Below are positions 48,337-57,624 of a stretch of 64,000 nt of DNA, one piece after another (positions within the stretch are counted from its first letter, which is position 1; each line of letters begins with the position of its first letter). Source of the DNA: Marivita geojedonensis (GTDB lineage: Bacteria > Pseudomonadota > Alphaproteobacteria > Rhodobacterales > Rhodobacteraceae); the NCBI RefSeq assembly GCF_002115805.1, contig NZ_JFKC01000009.1, positions 54,024 to 118,023 of the forward strand. The letters run 5' to 3'. Made by a program: the position numbers and the translations under genes. The notes beneath the pieces were generated by a model, which saw nothing but the letters and a program-made list of their open reading frames with translations, was not told where the DNA came from and did not search any database.

Positions 48337-49083
48337 ATGATCCTGCAACGCTCTTTGCCTTACGACGTCTCTGCACCTCGGATGCTGCCGGGTGTTTCTC
48401 CGCTGGGGGACGCACCGTGGTTTCTTGTGGATGACGCCTATGGCGCGCAGATGGCGGAACGCCTGCGCCTGATGTCTGAACACCGCGCGGATGTGATCGC
48501 CACCGCGCAGCCGGACCCGGAGACGCTCGACAGGATGATGGATGCGGTGCTGGCGCATTTGCCACCGGGTTTCGACCTGAGCGGAGCCACCGTGACCTGC
48601 CCGGATGGCCGCCGAGTCGGGATTGACCGGAAGGATCCGTTCGGGACACTGGGCCAGATCCTTCAGGACGATGTCTGCCTGCTTGAGAAGCGCGGAGACG
48701 AGCACGTTCTGACTGGGGCCGTTCTCTGTTTCCCGGCAAGCTGGCGGCTCTCGGAAAAGATCGGACACCCGCTGACGCATATCCATGTCCCGGTGAAAAG
48801 CTACACGGATGACATCGCCCGCCGGGTTCAGCGCCTGTTCGACGGGGTGCGTCCGGGTCGCCCGATCTGGCGGTTCAACGCGCTTTGGTACGAAGACCCG
48901 AAGCTGCACCAGCCGCGCTCCGAGACCTCGCCACGACCTGTGACCGAGGCCGGTCAGACGCCGTATCTGCGCAGCGAACGTCAGGTGATCTGGCGCCTGC
49001 CAGACAGCGATGCGGTGCTGTTTACGATTCACACCTTCGTGCTGGCCCGGAAAGACGTTCCGGGCACAGCAGAGGTGGCTTAG
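48337..49083 (+). CDS. Haem-dependent oxidative N-demethylase family (DUF3445)
   Basis: The 248-residue product matches DUF3445, the PAS-like haem domain of oxidative N-demethylases acting on dimethylamine-like substrates. Family blocks are LPPGFDLSG near 75, LQDDVCLLEK near 110, FPASWRLSEKIGHPLTHIHVP near residue 130 (partly; HPLTHIHVPV contains the conserved His pair), and RFNALWYEDPKLHQP near 178. The substrate is not known. It is divergent from dddP over a 161-base spacer. The stop overlaps that of the lytic transglycosylase gene. Confidence 0.85.
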   Translation: MILQRSLPYDVSAPRMLPGVSPLGDAPWFLVDDAYGAQMAERLRLMSEHRADVIATAQPDPETLDRMMDAVLAHLPPGFDLSGATVTCPDGRRVGIDRKDPFGTLGQILQDDVCLLEKRGDEHVLTGAVLCFPASWRLSEKIGHPLTHIHVPVKSYTDDIARRVQRLFDGVRPGRPIWRFNALWYEDPKLHQPRSETSPRPVTEAGQTPYLRSERQVIWRLPDSDAVLFTIHTFVLARKDVPGTAEVA

Positions 49084-49895
49084 CTTCCGGCGCGCTGGGC
49101 GGAATAGACGATGGCGCGCAGGTAGTTGCCGCTGTCATTCCAGACCGACAACACATTGAAATTGCGCGTGCCTTCGCCAAACGGCTGCCCCGCCTGCCAG
49201 CCATTGCGGCGCAGCATGTTGGCGGCGGTGGCCAGCGCATCGACGGCGTCATACGGATCGGCGCGGCCATCGCCGTTGCCATCGACGCGGTATTTCAGCC
49301 AGTTGCCCGCAAGAAACTGCATGTGGCCCAGTTCGCCCGATGGGCCGCCCTTGGTCGCCGGGGACAGAATTCCCGCATCGACCATCTGAAGCGCCGCGAT
49401 CGCATGAGGTTCAAAGCGCGGGTGCCGGCGGCAGTAGGATGACAGCGTCACAGCGCCATCGACCACAGAGGTGCCGCCCAGATAGCCGCCCCAGCTTGTC
49501 TCAAGCCCCCAGATCGTCGCAAGAATCCCGGCGGGCACGCCGTAATTCCGTTCGATCGAGGAAAATGTGTTGGGGTTGCGCGCAATCTTGTTGCGGGTCT
49601 GCGCGATGAAATTCTCCGCTGTGCTGCCCGACCGCTTGGCCAGGAACTTTGCGGGATCACCCTGAAGCGTGCCGGTCTGATTGCCCGGATTGGATTCGAA
49701 TTTCCACGTGATGTTCGACAACCGTGCGTTCTGCAGAGCCGACAGGCCGCGTTGTCCAATGCCTGCCGCCGCAGCTTCGCGGGCCAGCGTTTGCTTGTAC
49801 TGATCGAACGCGCCTTTGCTGGTGATACATTCTGCCGAGAGGGCGGGGAAGGCTGCACATATCGACATACAGGCAGCAGCAATGAGACGACGCAT
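49080..49895 (-). CDS. Lytic murein transglycosylase (MltB-type)
   Basis: The 271-residue product starts with a signal peptide (MRRLIAAACMSICAAFPALSA) and has the family 3 transglycosylase fold. The catalytic Glu is in GLETSWGGYLGGT near residue 125, and GGPSGELGHMQFLAGNWL near 185 carries the second conserved block with Gln. DGNGDGRADPYDAVDALATAA near 205 is the EF-hand-like calcium loop of MltB. It should cleave peptidoglycan glycan strands in the periplasm. GGAG nine bases upstream decides the ATG at 49895 over the longer frame. Its stop codon overlaps the convergent gene. Confidence 0.9.
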   Translation of the reverse strand: MRRLIAAACMSICAAFPALSAECITSKGAFDQYKQTLAREAAAAGIGQRGLSALQNARLSNITWKFESNPGNQTGTLQGDPAKFLAKRSGSTAENFIAQTRNKIARNPNTFSSIERNYGVPAGILATIWGLETSWGGYLGGTSVVDGAVTLSSYCRRHPRFEPHAIAALQMVDAGILSPATKGGPSGELGHMQFLAGNWLKYRVDGNGDGRADPYDAVDALATAANMLRRNGWQAGQPFGEGTRNFNVLSVWNDSGNYLRAIVYSAQRAGS

Positions 49896-50005
49896 CAAGA
49901 AACACTCCAACAGTTGAACTGGCGGAACGTTAACAAACGTGTCGGGATCGGCAAGCGAGAACGCGCGGACAGGTTTCCCCGTGCCCGCACGATCAAGTGA
50001 TGGTA

Positions 50006-50767
50006 TCAGAGCAGTCCGGTCAGACCCGGTGCCATGCCGGACTGGGCCAACCCGGCGTAGAGCCCGGCCACACCAAGCGCCATTGCACCTGCGCGCAGGT
50101 CCTCGCCCCGCATCGCGTTGTGGATGATCAGCGGGAAAGCCAGCGGCAGCGCGATCAGCGCCGTGGTGAACGAGAAAGCCCAGGCCGACAGGCGCAGCGG
50201 CGCCGATGTCGTGCGGCGTTCCGCGAGTTCCATCTCTTCGATCTCTTCGACCGTGATGCTGTTCATCTTGCTGCGCATCGCTGCAATCAACCAGTTGTCC
50301 ATCCGGGCAGCTTCGCGACGCTGTTCCGCACGGCGCTTGCGCACGGCCTTGACCTTGCGCGGCACGATCCGGTTGGCGGTCTCCGTGCTGGCGACCGGGT
50401 CTCCGGCGGCAAGGAAATCCGCAACCGCGATGGGTTGGTTCGATCCGTTCCAGAAGACCGTGTGGGCGTCGTAGTCACGGCAGAGGTCTGCGGCGAGATT
50501 GGCAAGACGGCTCGAGCAGGACTGCGCATCCTCTCCGCGTGAGGCCAGAAGCAGAACGCTGGCCGTTTCTCCTGCGTCGATGGCAACGGTCAGCGTATCC
50601 GTGTCGTTGATCACCCAGTCGATGTAATCACGGGTGAGCGGCAGGCGCTTGAAGTTCACACGCTGCGCCGTGAGCGCGCGGGCAATCGAAGGTACGACAG
50701 ACTGACAAATGTCATCGCGGCACTTGTCGGTCACGAGGCTGATCACTGTGACGTCCGAAGCAGACAT
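50006..50767 (-). CDS. Uncharacterised membrane protein with two C-terminal helices
   Basis: The 253-residue product has a soluble N-terminal half (about 1-120), which begins VTVISLVTDKCRDDICQSVV and may be a small alpha/beta domain. A basic coiled-coil-like segment follows (PRKVKAVRKRRAEQRREAARM near 140, written in part), then an acidic stretch EEIEEMELAE and two hydrophobic helices at the C-terminus (about 190-215 and 225-245). I do not recognise the family. GGGGAGG lies before the ATG at 50767, which fixes the start. The genes on either side are unrelated, so context gives no function. Confidence 0.6.
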   Translation of the reverse strand: MSASDVTVISLVTDKCRDDICQSVVPSIARALTAQRVNFKRLPLTRDYIDWVINDTDTLTVAIDAGETASVLLLASRGEDAQSCSSRLANLAADLCRDYDAHTVFWNGSNQPIAVADFLAAGDPVASTETANRIVPRKVKAVRKRRAEQRREAARMDNWLIAAMRSKMNSITVEEIEEMELAERRTTSAPLRLSAWAFSFTTALIALPLAFPLIIHNAMRGEDLRAGAMALGVAGLYAGLAQSGMAPGLTGLL

Positions 50768-51013
50768 TTTTCCACCTCCCCAGGTGCAAGAAAATTCCGT
50801 TATCGCCATTCAAGCGTTGGAATGTGTTCGAAATGGGGTCGTATTCGGGCGCAAAGGGGAAATTGGGTCTGTTTAGGGCATTTTGATGGGACAAACCGCG
50901 CGGATTTGTGCGGTCGTCGCTGCAATCGGTACAACTGCACAGGGTCTGTCAGGCGCGCGATTCCGCCACTTGCGGGGTAGCGCGAAGTCCGAGTCCCTGC
51001 GGCTGAGACGCGG

Positions 51014-51295
51014 TCAGCGACCGAAGCTGATGTTGCTGAAGCCTCCGGTCAGACCCGCAATCGTGTCCTTGTTCTTGGCATAGTAGATCGTCCCCATCGC
51101 GGCGCCGACCGGCATCACGACAAGGATCAGCAGCCCGACGAACACGTATTTCAGGATCGGTCGCGAGGCCGGAGCGGCATGAAGTTCATCCTGCGGTTCC
51201 GGGTGGCTGTGAGGCGTCTCCAGTGCAAGCTCGACACTCTGAACCCCGGCTTTCGCATTCAACCGGGCAATGCGGTCTTCGAAATTGGTGGTCAT
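51014..51295 (-). CDS. Uncharacterised single-pass membrane protein
   Basis: The 93-residue product has a soluble N-terminus (MTTNFEDRIARLNAKAG), a histidine-rich middle (ETPHSHPEPQDELHAAPA) and one transmembrane helix (about residues 53-75, LKYVFVGLLILVVMPVGAAMG) followed by a short tail. No domain is recognised. The ATG at 51295 is chosen over the longer frame since it begins the conserved-looking soluble part; the upstream five residues include a Cys and have no binding site. It could be a species-group specific envelope protein. Confidence 0.55.
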   Translation of the reverse strand: MTTNFEDRIARLNAKAGVQSVELALETPHSHPEPQDELHAAPASRPILKYVFVGLLILVVMPVGAAMGTIYYAKNKDTIAGLTGGFSNISFGR

Positions 51296-51433
51296 GACAC
51301 AGGTCCTCAACGCAGGTTTCCGAACGGCCCCGTCAGAGCAGGAGGGCCAAGGTCAGAGGTCCCACCCGGATAAGGCGAGTCGGGGACGGAACAGCGGCCA
51401 TTTCTGGGCAACCAGAAAAATGTCGCGCCAACG

Positions 51434-51461
51434 AAAAAAGGCGCCCCGAAGGACGCCTTTT
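51434..51461 (-). terminator. Terminator of glnA
   Basis: AAAAGGCG and CGCCTTTT pair at 51436-51443 and 51454-51461, with an inner CC/GG pair and loop CGAA across one C-A mismatch. On the minus strand TTTT continues into TTCG. It lies 24 bases past the glnA stop codon. Confidence 0.82.
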
Positions 51462-51484
51462 CCCGAAACTGTCCGATCCTGAGA

Positions 51485-52891
51485 TCAGCAGCTGTAGTAC
51501 ATGCCGAACTCGACCGGGTGCGGTGTGTGTTCGTACAGCTCGATCTCTTCCATCTTCAGGTCGATGTAGCCATCGATCTGGTCTTTGGTGAACACGTCAC
51601 CGGCCAGAAGGAAGTCCATGTCGGCCTTCAGCTCTTCGATGGCTTCACGCAGCGAACCGCAGACGGTCGGGATGCCTTCCAGCTCTTCCGCCGGCAGGTC
51701 GTAGAGGTTCTTGTCCATCGCCTCGCCCGGATCGATCTTGTTCATGATGCCGTCGATGCCGGCCATGAGCAGCGCTGCAAAGCACAGGTACGGGTTTGCA
51801 GAGGGATCGGGGAAGCGGGCTTCGACGCGCTTTGCTTTCGGGTTTTCGGTCCACGGAATACGGACACAACCCGAGCGGTTGCGTGCGGAGTAGGCACGCA
51901 GCACCGGTGCTTCGAAGCCCGGGATCAGACGCTTATAGGAGTTCGTCGACGGATTGGTGAAGGCGTTGAGCGCTTTCGCGTGCTTCAGGATACCACCGAT
52001 GAAGTAAAGCGCTTCCTGGCTCAGGTCAGCGTACTTGTCGCCAGCGAAGAGCGGCTTGCCGTCTTTCCAGATCGACATGTTGCAGTGCATGCCGGTGCCG
52101 TTGTCGCCGTAGATCGGCTTCGGCATGAAGGTGGCCGACTTGCCATAGGCCTGCGCGACGTTGTGGATGACGTACTTGTATTTCTGAAGCTCGTCGGCCT
52201 GCTTGGTCAGCGTGCCGAAGATCAGACCCAGCTCGTGCTGGCAGGACGCCACTTCGTGGTGGTGCTTGTCGACCTTCATGCCCAGGCGCTTCATGGTCGA
52301 GAGCATTTCCGAACGGATGTCCTGACCGTCGTCGATCGGGTTCACCGGGAAGTAACCGCCCTTGACGCCCGGACGGTGGCCGGTGTTGCCCATTTCGTAT
52401 TCGGTATCGGTGTTCCAGGACGCGTCGAGCGCATCGACCTCATAGGACACCTTGTTGATGCTGTTCGAGTAACGCACGTCGTCGAACAGGAAGAATTCCG
52501 CTTCCGGTCCCCAGTAGGACACGTCACCGATGCCCGAGGACTTCAGGTAGGCTTCCGCCTTCTGCGCGGTGGAACGCGGGTCGCGCTCATAGGCTTCGCC
52601 GGTGTCCGGCTCGACGATGGAGCAATGCACGCAGACCGTTTTTTCGGCGTAGAACGGATCGAGATACGCGCTTTCGGTGTCCGGCATGAGTTTCATGTCG
52701 GAGGCTTCGATGGATTTCCAGCCTGCAATGGAGGAGCCGTCGAACATGAAGCCTTCTTCGAGGAAATCTTCATCCACCTGGTCGGACATCACAGTCACGT
52801 GCTGCAGCTTACCGCGCGGGTCGGTAAAGCGGATGTCAACATAGGCGACATCTTCGTCCTTGATCATCTTGAGAAGCGCTTCAGTGCTCAT
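51485..52891 (-). CDS. glnA: Glutamine synthetase type I
   Basis: GlnA makes glutamine from glutamate, ammonia and ATP. The 468-residue protein is a type I enzyme: [16 protein letters not shown] near residue 130, [19 protein letters not shown] near 175, [12 protein letters not shown] near 212, [21 protein letters not shown] near 255 (quoted in part). The Tyr of the adenylylation loop lies in NLYDLPAEE near 397, so it is likely regulated by GlnE-type adenylylation. It follows glnB by 52 bases on the same strand, the classical Rhodobacter glnBA order. Confidence 0.97.
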   Translation of the reverse strand: MSTEALLKMIKDEDVAYVDIRFTDPRGKLQHVTVMSDQVDEDFLEEGFMFDGSSIAGWKSIEASDMKLMPDTESAYLDPFYAEKTVCVHCSIVEPDTGEAYERDPRSTAQKAEAYLKSSGIGDVSYWGPEAEFFLFDDVRYSNSINKVSYEVDALDASWNTDTEYEMGNTGHRPGVKGGYFPVNPIDDGQDIRSEMLSTMKRLGMKVDKHHHEVASCQHELGLIFGTLTKQADELQKYKYVIHNVAQAYGKSATFMPKPIYGDNGTGMHCNMSIWKDGKPLFAGDKYADLSQEALYFIGGILKHAKALNAFTNPSTNSYKRLIPGFEAPVLRAYSARNRSGCVRIPWTENPKAKRVEARFPDPSANPYLCFAALLMAGIDGIMNKIDPGEAMDKNLYDLPAEELEGIPTVCGSLREAIEELKADMDFLLAGDVFTKDQIDGYIDLKMEEIELYEHTPHPVEFGMYYSC

Positions 52892-52943
52892 TCTCTCTTC
52901 CCTTTCACTGAGTTTGGGTCTTGTTTCGATATTTCGGGGCAGG

Positions 52944-53345
<402 letters not shown>

Positions 53346-53409
53346 CTAGGGTATCAATAGCGCATCCCGCAGCCGCCTTTGGATTGTGGCGATCAAAAAT
53401 TATGCATCT

Positions 53410-53426
53410 TGCACAAAAAACGTGCA
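53410..53426. promoter_or_regulatory. NtrC-type binding site upstream of glnBA
   Basis: TGCACAAAAAACGTGCA matches the TGCAC-N7-GTGCA enhancer consensus for NtrC. It lies 128 bases upstream of the glnB start and 27 bases upstream of the nnr GTG. No -24/-12 sigma54 element is visible nearby, in line with Rhodobacter, where NtrC activates sigma70 promoters. Confidence 0.6.
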
Positions 53427-53452
53427 GAATTGAATCGAGCGAGGGAAATCCC

Positions 53453-55090
53453 GTGACCGAATTGCTCACCTCCGCCCAGATGCGCGCCATTGAGCTGGCA
53501 GAAATCGAGTCGGGCGCCGTGACCGGCCTGCAGCTTATGGAACGCGCCGGGCGCGGTGCCGTGGAAACCGCGCTGGCCAAATGGCCCGAACTTGCCAAGG
53601 GACGCCACCGCGCACTGATCCTGTGCGGGCCGGGCAACAATGGTGGAGACGGGTTTGTCATAGCCCGGCGCCTTGCCGACCGGGGCTGGTCGGTCGATGT
53701 CTTTCTGTACGGCGACGGATCCGGACTGCCTCCGGATGCCAAGACCAACCACGACCTCTGGCTCGAGATGGGACGCGTTTCGCCCTGCGCCCCCGAGACC
53801 ATCCGCGCGTGCGAGCGCCCCGATCTTTTTGTCGATGCAGTATTCGGCACCGGCCTGACGCGCCCCTTGCCCGACATGCTGAACGAGGTTCTGGATGTCC
53901 GGCTGATGAACGTCTGGAGCGAGGCGCAGAGCATTCGGCGTCTGGCGGTCGACTGTCCATCCGGTCTGAATCTCGACACCGGAATGGTGCCGTCGGATGG
54001 AGAGACCGCGCCCAGGGTCAATTCCGCCGACCTGACCGTGTCGTTTCACAGCGTTAAGGCCGGCCACAAGTTGGCCCTTGGGCCGGTTCTGTGTGGCGAC
54101 GTGAGGACCGTGGATATCGGGCTGACCGGTCCGGACGCGGCAGAGCGGGCCATGGTCGGGACCGCGCCTGATCCGGACCGCGCCCGACTCGCGGCGCCGG
54201 AGTTCCTGCACAGCGATCTCCCGTTGCGCCTTTGGCCCGGGTCCATGATCGCCAAACTGCGCGGGCAGGGACATAAGTACGACTACGGTCACGCCATGGT
54301 TCTTGCCGGTGGCCCGGGCCGGGGCGGCGCGGCCCGGATGGCCGCGCGCTCCGCCCTGCGCAGCGGAGCGGGACTGGTGACCGTCCTTTGTCCGCCGGAT
54401 GCGCTGACCGAAAACGCCTGTCATCTGGATGCGATCATGCTGCGGGCCTGCGGAGATCCCGATGCGTTCCGGCAGATCGTGGATGACCGGGTCTCGTCTC
54501 TCTGCCTTGGTCCGGGCATGGGCGTGGGCGAAGAGACCCGCGCGCTTGTCGCTGCCGCCCTGGCGCATCGCCGGGGCGACCGGGGATGGCGGGATCCTGC
54601 GGTGGTGCTGGACGCCGATGCGCTCACCTCCTTTGCCGACGCCCCGGATGCGCTGTTCGCGCTGACCCATGCGCGCACGGTGCTGACCCCGCATGAAGGA
54701 GAGTTCGCGCGTCTCTTCCCCGATCTCGCCCAATCCAGTCGCGGGCAGCGCTCCAAGATAGACGTGGTCCGGATCGCGGCGGACCGGGCCGGGTGTGTGG
54801 TCCTGCTCAAGGGTGAGGATACCGTGATCGCCCAACCCGGCGGAGGGGCAAGCGTTCACAGCGCCACCGGGGCGCGTGCCGTTCCGTGGCTGGCCACCGC
54901 CGGGGCCGGGGACGTGCTGGCGGGCCTGATTGCCGGTCTTGCCGCGCCGGAAACCGCGCCGGACCTCTTCTGCGTCACCGAAGCAGCGGTCTGGCTGCAT
55001 TGCGAGGCGGCACGGTGTTTCGGCCCCGGCCTCATAGCCGAAGACCTGCCGGAGATGTTGCCAAAGGTTTTCTCAACCCTCGCGCGCTAA
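53453..55090 (+). CDS. nnr: Bifunctional NAD(P)H-hydrate epimerase/dehydratase
   Basis: The 545-residue product repairs hydrated NAD(P)H. The N-terminal YjeF_N epimerase (about 1-210) has ILCGPGNNGGDGFVIARRLA near residue 46 and LAVDCPSGLNLDTG near 165. The C-terminal ADP-dependent dehydratase (about 230-545) has GHAMVLAGGPGRGGAARMA near 280, LTPHEGEFARLFP near 412, VVLLKGEDTVIAQPGG near 448 and the catalytic GAGDVLAGLIAGL near 485. I chose the GTG at 53453 because GAGGGA lies seven bases before it; the longer frame would pass over the NtrC box. It ends at a paired palindrome. Confidence 0.93.
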   Translation: MTELLTSAQMRAIELAEIESGAVTGLQLMERAGRGAVETALAKWPELAKGRHRALILCGPGNNGGDGFVIARRLADRGWSVDVFLYGDGSGLPPDAKTNHDLWLEMGRVSPCAPETIRACERPDLFVDAVFGTGLTRPLPDMLNEVLDVRLMNVWSEAQSIRRLAVDCPSGLNLDTGMVPSDGETAPRVNSADLTVSFHSVKAGHKLALGPVLCGDVRTVDIGLTGPDAAERAMVGTAPDPDRARLAAPEFLHSDLPLRLWPGSMIAKLRGQGHKYDYGHAMVLAGGPGRGGAARMAARSALRSGAGLVTVLCPPDALTENACHLDAIMLRACGDPDAFRQIVDDRVSSLCLGPGMGVGEETRALVAAALAHRRGDRGWRDPAVVLDADALTSFADAPDALFALTHARTVLTPHEGEFARLFPDLAQSSRGQRSKIDVVRIAADRAGCVVLLKGEDTVIAQPGGGASVHSATGARAVPWLATAGAGDVLAGLIAGLAAPETAPDLFCVTEAAVWLHCEAARCFGPGLIAEDLPEMLPKVFSTLAR

Positions 55091-55140
55091 GAAACTTCGT
55101 ACGAAGTTTCTCGGCAAAAGAATTTTCGTACGAAAATTCT
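55090..55140. repeat. Paired perfect palindromes after nnr
   Basis: Two 22-base perfect palindromes, 55090-55111 (left arm AGAAACTTCGT) and 55119-55140 (left arm AGAATTTTCGT), stand seven bases apart. Both have CGTACG centres, like the single palindrome after argC. The first begins with the last base of the nnr stop codon. Confidence 0.88.
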
Positions 55141-55181
55141 ACTCGCATCGGCTCCTGAGCTTTGCTAGTGACCAGCGCAAT

Positions 55182-55265
55182 GCGGGTGTGGCGGAATTGG
55201 TAGACGCACCAGATTTAGGTTCTGGCGCCTTTGGCGTGGGGGTTCGAGTCCCTTCACCCGCACCA
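55182..55265 (+). tRNA. tRNA-Leu (anticodon UAG)
   Basis: The seven-base acceptor stem GCGGGTG (55182-55188) pairs with CACCCGC (55255-55261), followed by A and an encoded CCA (55263-55265). The D arm reads GCGGAATTGGTAGACGC, the anticodon arm CCAGA-TTTAGGT-TCTGG with anticodon UAG. A long variable arm (CGCCTTTGGCG) is typical of class II leucine tRNAs, and the T arm is GGGGG-TTCGAGT-CCCTT. All stems fold without mismatch apart from G-T pairs. No integrase or partial tRNA repeat lies next to it. Confidence 0.97.
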
Positions 55266-55318
55266 CTTGTCCACCCTGACATCAAAAAGTGACCCGGCCA
55301 TCGCTGCGATGCGATCCG

Positions 55319-56266
55319 TCAGATCGGTGGCGCGGCGCGTTCTGTCACCAGTTGGCGTGCGGTGACCCGTTCGCGGTGGATCATGTAAAGCCCCGCGCCG
55401 ATGATGATGGCAATGCCGATCAAAGTCAGTGCATTCGGAAAATCGCCGAACACGAGGTACCCCAGAAGGGTGGCAACGGGCAGTTCGAAATATTGCAGCG
55501 GGGCCAGCGTGGCAGACGGCGCGAGCGACAACGCGTAGGTCATCATCATGTGGCTGACCGTTGCGAAAAAGCCGACGCCAAACAGCCAGAGCCAAACGAT
55601 ACCCTCAGGCCAGACCGGATCGAGTAGGTCCGACCCCGTGCCATCGGACAACGCCATCACCGGAAGGCAGAGCACACTTGCCACAAGCCCGGTGTGGAAC
55701 TGCAGCGTCACCGGATGCACATGTCTGGATAGACCGCGTGTCACGAGGATGTAAGACGCAAAGCCCACGGCGGTTCCCAGTGGATAGAGAGCCACCGCCC
55801 CAAAGGCCGAAAAGCTGGGCTGGATCACGAAAAGCACCCCCGTGAACCCCACCATCGCGGCCCCGACGCGGCGGGGTCCAACATCTTCCTTCAGGTAGAA
55901 TTTCCCCACCAGCAGCACGATGAACGGCGCGACGAAGACAATCGCCAGTGCATCGGCCAGCGGCATCACGCGGATCGCGGCGATGAAACAGAAGGTCGAC
56001 ACAAACAGAAGCAATGCCCGCACCACAAGGGGGAGCCAGTGCCTTGGCGCCACGCGCACTGACAGCCCCATGAGCCAGACGACCGGGGCCATCAGCACGC
56101 ATTGCACGACAAAGCGTGCCGCTGTGATCTGCCCCACCGGGACGGTGCTGGACGCCAGTTTGGCGGCAACGTCAAGCAACGGGGCCGTCACGCAGAAGCC
56201 CAGCATCAGGGCGACGCCTGCGAGGATGCGGTCGGTTGAGGGGACGGGCGATGTGTTGACGGTCAT
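55319..56266 (-). CDS. EamA/DMT-family membrane transporter
   Basis: The 315-residue product has about ten helices in two EamA repeats, with APLLDVAAKLASSTVPVGQI near residue 27, RVMPLADALAIVFVAPFIVL near 97, and YFELPVATLLGYLVFGDFPN near 250. It ends with a basic tail that includes IHRERVTARQL, resembling the tail of the 10885-11778 transporter (YRERKLALE). Substrate unknown. The start at ATG 56266 is chosen; the alternative at 56302 would place its AGGAG directly against the start codon. The tRNA-Leu gene ends 54 bases beyond its stop. Confidence 0.83.
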   Translation of the reverse strand: MTVNTSPVPSTDRILAGVALMLGFCVTAPLLDVAAKLASSTVPVGQITAARFVVQCVLMAPVVWLMGLSVRVAPRHWLPLVVRALLLFVSTFCFIAAIRVMPLADALAIVFVAPFIVLLVGKFYLKEDVGPRRVGAAMVGFTGVLFVIQPSFSAFGAVALYPLGTAVGFASYILVTRGLSRHVHPVTLQFHTGLVASVLCLPVMALSDGTGSDLLDPVWPEGIVWLWLFGVGFFATVSHMMMTYALSLAPSATLAPLQYFELPVATLLGYLVFGDFPNALTLIGIAIIIGAGLYMIHRERVTARQLVTERAAPPI

Positions 56267-56631
56267 GCTGCCCCGATATGCTTTCGTTTCCGGGGCGTCC
56301 ATCTCCTTTGCGACATGTGAGCGCTCGTAAACACCTCGGGGTGCTGTGCGCGCTCTGCGCGGGACGTGTGGATGTGCTCACGGAGCCGAGGTTCCGGAAG
56401 ATCGTTATCCGTCCCGCCGTCGGGCATCGGTCGCAGCGTTTGACGGATTGGCCGGGCGCATCATGCCTTTTGCAGGTTCATCATCGCACCCGGTGCAAGC
56501 TGTCCATTGACAGGCAGGCCGTCGTGGCGCTAACGCGCTGTCGTTCACCGGGGTTTCGGTGAAGCGTGTCGCCCGTCGCGTGGTCTGTGGATGCAGGCAA
56601 ATGAGCGGGCCTTTTGGACAGACAAAGCAAG
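56267..56631. other. Spacer without recognisable gene
   Basis: These 365 bases separate divergent genes. AAACACCTCGGGG at 56329-56341 resembles the intergenic repeat seen at 36909 and 60522 with one altered base. TTCACCG and CGGTGAA pair as a hairpin shortly before the methyltransferase gene. Small open frames here have no recognisable product. Confidence 0.5.
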
Positions 56632-57594
56632 ATGGTGGCAAAGCTGTTTGCGTCCGGTGATCTTCGAGCCGACAGGCGGGCGGAGTTTGCCGAGACACTG
56701 GCGCATCTGGGCGATATCGATGCGGCGGTGGATGTGTTGCGCGGGGCGCTTGAGATCGTGCCGACATGGGGCGCGGGATGGTTCCGGTTGGGTGAATACC
56801 TGGAACGGGCAGGGGACCGCGACGGAGCAGCCAAAGCGTGGGGCCGCGCGGTTCAGGAACAGCCCGACGATCCGTTCGGAGCCGGGCTGCGCCGCGACCT
56901 GCTGCGCGATCAACCATTGAGCGATACGATGCCGCCGGCCTTTGTCGAGATGCTGTTCGACCAATACGCGCCGCGCTTCGAGGCCTCGCTGCTGGAACAC
57001 CTCGATTATCAGGGACCGCAGATCATCGAGGACGCGGTTGCGCAACTGTCGGATCTTCCGGTGGAACGCGCGCTCGATCTGGGATGCGGGACCGGTTTGA
57101 TCGGTCCGGTGCTGCGTCCGCATTGCACCCATCTCACCGGCATCGATCTGTCTCAGGCCATGCTGGAGGAGGCGCGCGCGAAGGGCGTTTACGATGTCCT
57201 TGAAAAGGCCGACATTCAGGACATGCCGATCTCTCCGGATCGCTATGGGCTTATCGTTGCGTCGGACGTGTTCAATTATCTCGGCGCGCTCGAGCGGATC
57301 GTGGGGTGGTGCGCCGCGAGCTTGTCGCCGGATGGGGCGCTGATCTTTACCGTGGAGCAGGCGCAGGGGCGCGATGTGACGCTGCGCAGCACCCGGCGCT
57401 TTGCCCATGGGCGGGACTATCTGGTGACGCTGTTGGATCAGGCCGGGTTCGCGAGGGTGGAGCTCTGTGACGTGGTGCTGCGGCAGGATCGCGGCGCGGA
57501 TGTGCGCGGGTTCTGCGTGCGGGCAGAGGTGCTGCGCGGGCAGGGCCGGTCGCAGGGTGATGGCGAAGCGCAGGTGCCGATGGGGGCTGTCTAA
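56632..57594 (+). CDS. TPR-containing SAM-dependent methyltransferase
   Basis: The 320-residue product has a short TPR-like helical N-terminus (about residues 1-90; AHLGDIDAAVDVLRGALEIV and YLERAGDRDGAAKAWGRAV) and a class I methyltransferase domain. The SAM-binding motif reads RALDLGCGTGLIGPVLRPHC near 150, followed by LTGIDLSQAMLEEAR near 173 and the VASDVFNYLG near 212. The substrate is unknown. The start is uncertain: ATG 56632 has no clear binding site and TTG 56614 is possible. It ends 30 bases before the cyclase-like gene on the other strand. Confidence 0.8.
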   Translation: MVAKLFASGDLRADRRAEFAETLAHLGDIDAAVDVLRGALEIVPTWGAGWFRLGEYLERAGDRDGAAKAWGRAVQEQPDDPFGAGLRRDLLRDQPLSDTMPPAFVEMLFDQYAPRFEASLLEHLDYQGPQIIEDAVAQLSDLPVERALDLGCGTGLIGPVLRPHCTHLTGIDLSQAMLEEARAKGVYDVLEKADIQDMPISPDRYGLIVASDVFNYLGALERIVGWCAASLSPDGALIFTVEQAQGRDVTLRSTRRFAHGRDYLVTLLDQAGFARVELCDVVLRQDRGADVRGFCVRAEVLRGQGRSQGDGEAQVPMGAV

Positions 57595-57624
57595 CCTCCG
57601 ACGCTGCTCAGGACCCCGCGCGCG

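Noticed and set aside
55182..55265. tRNA-Leu as a phage or island attachment site
   Set aside because: The tRNA is intact, with no nearby integrase and no repeated tRNA 3' end seen downstream.
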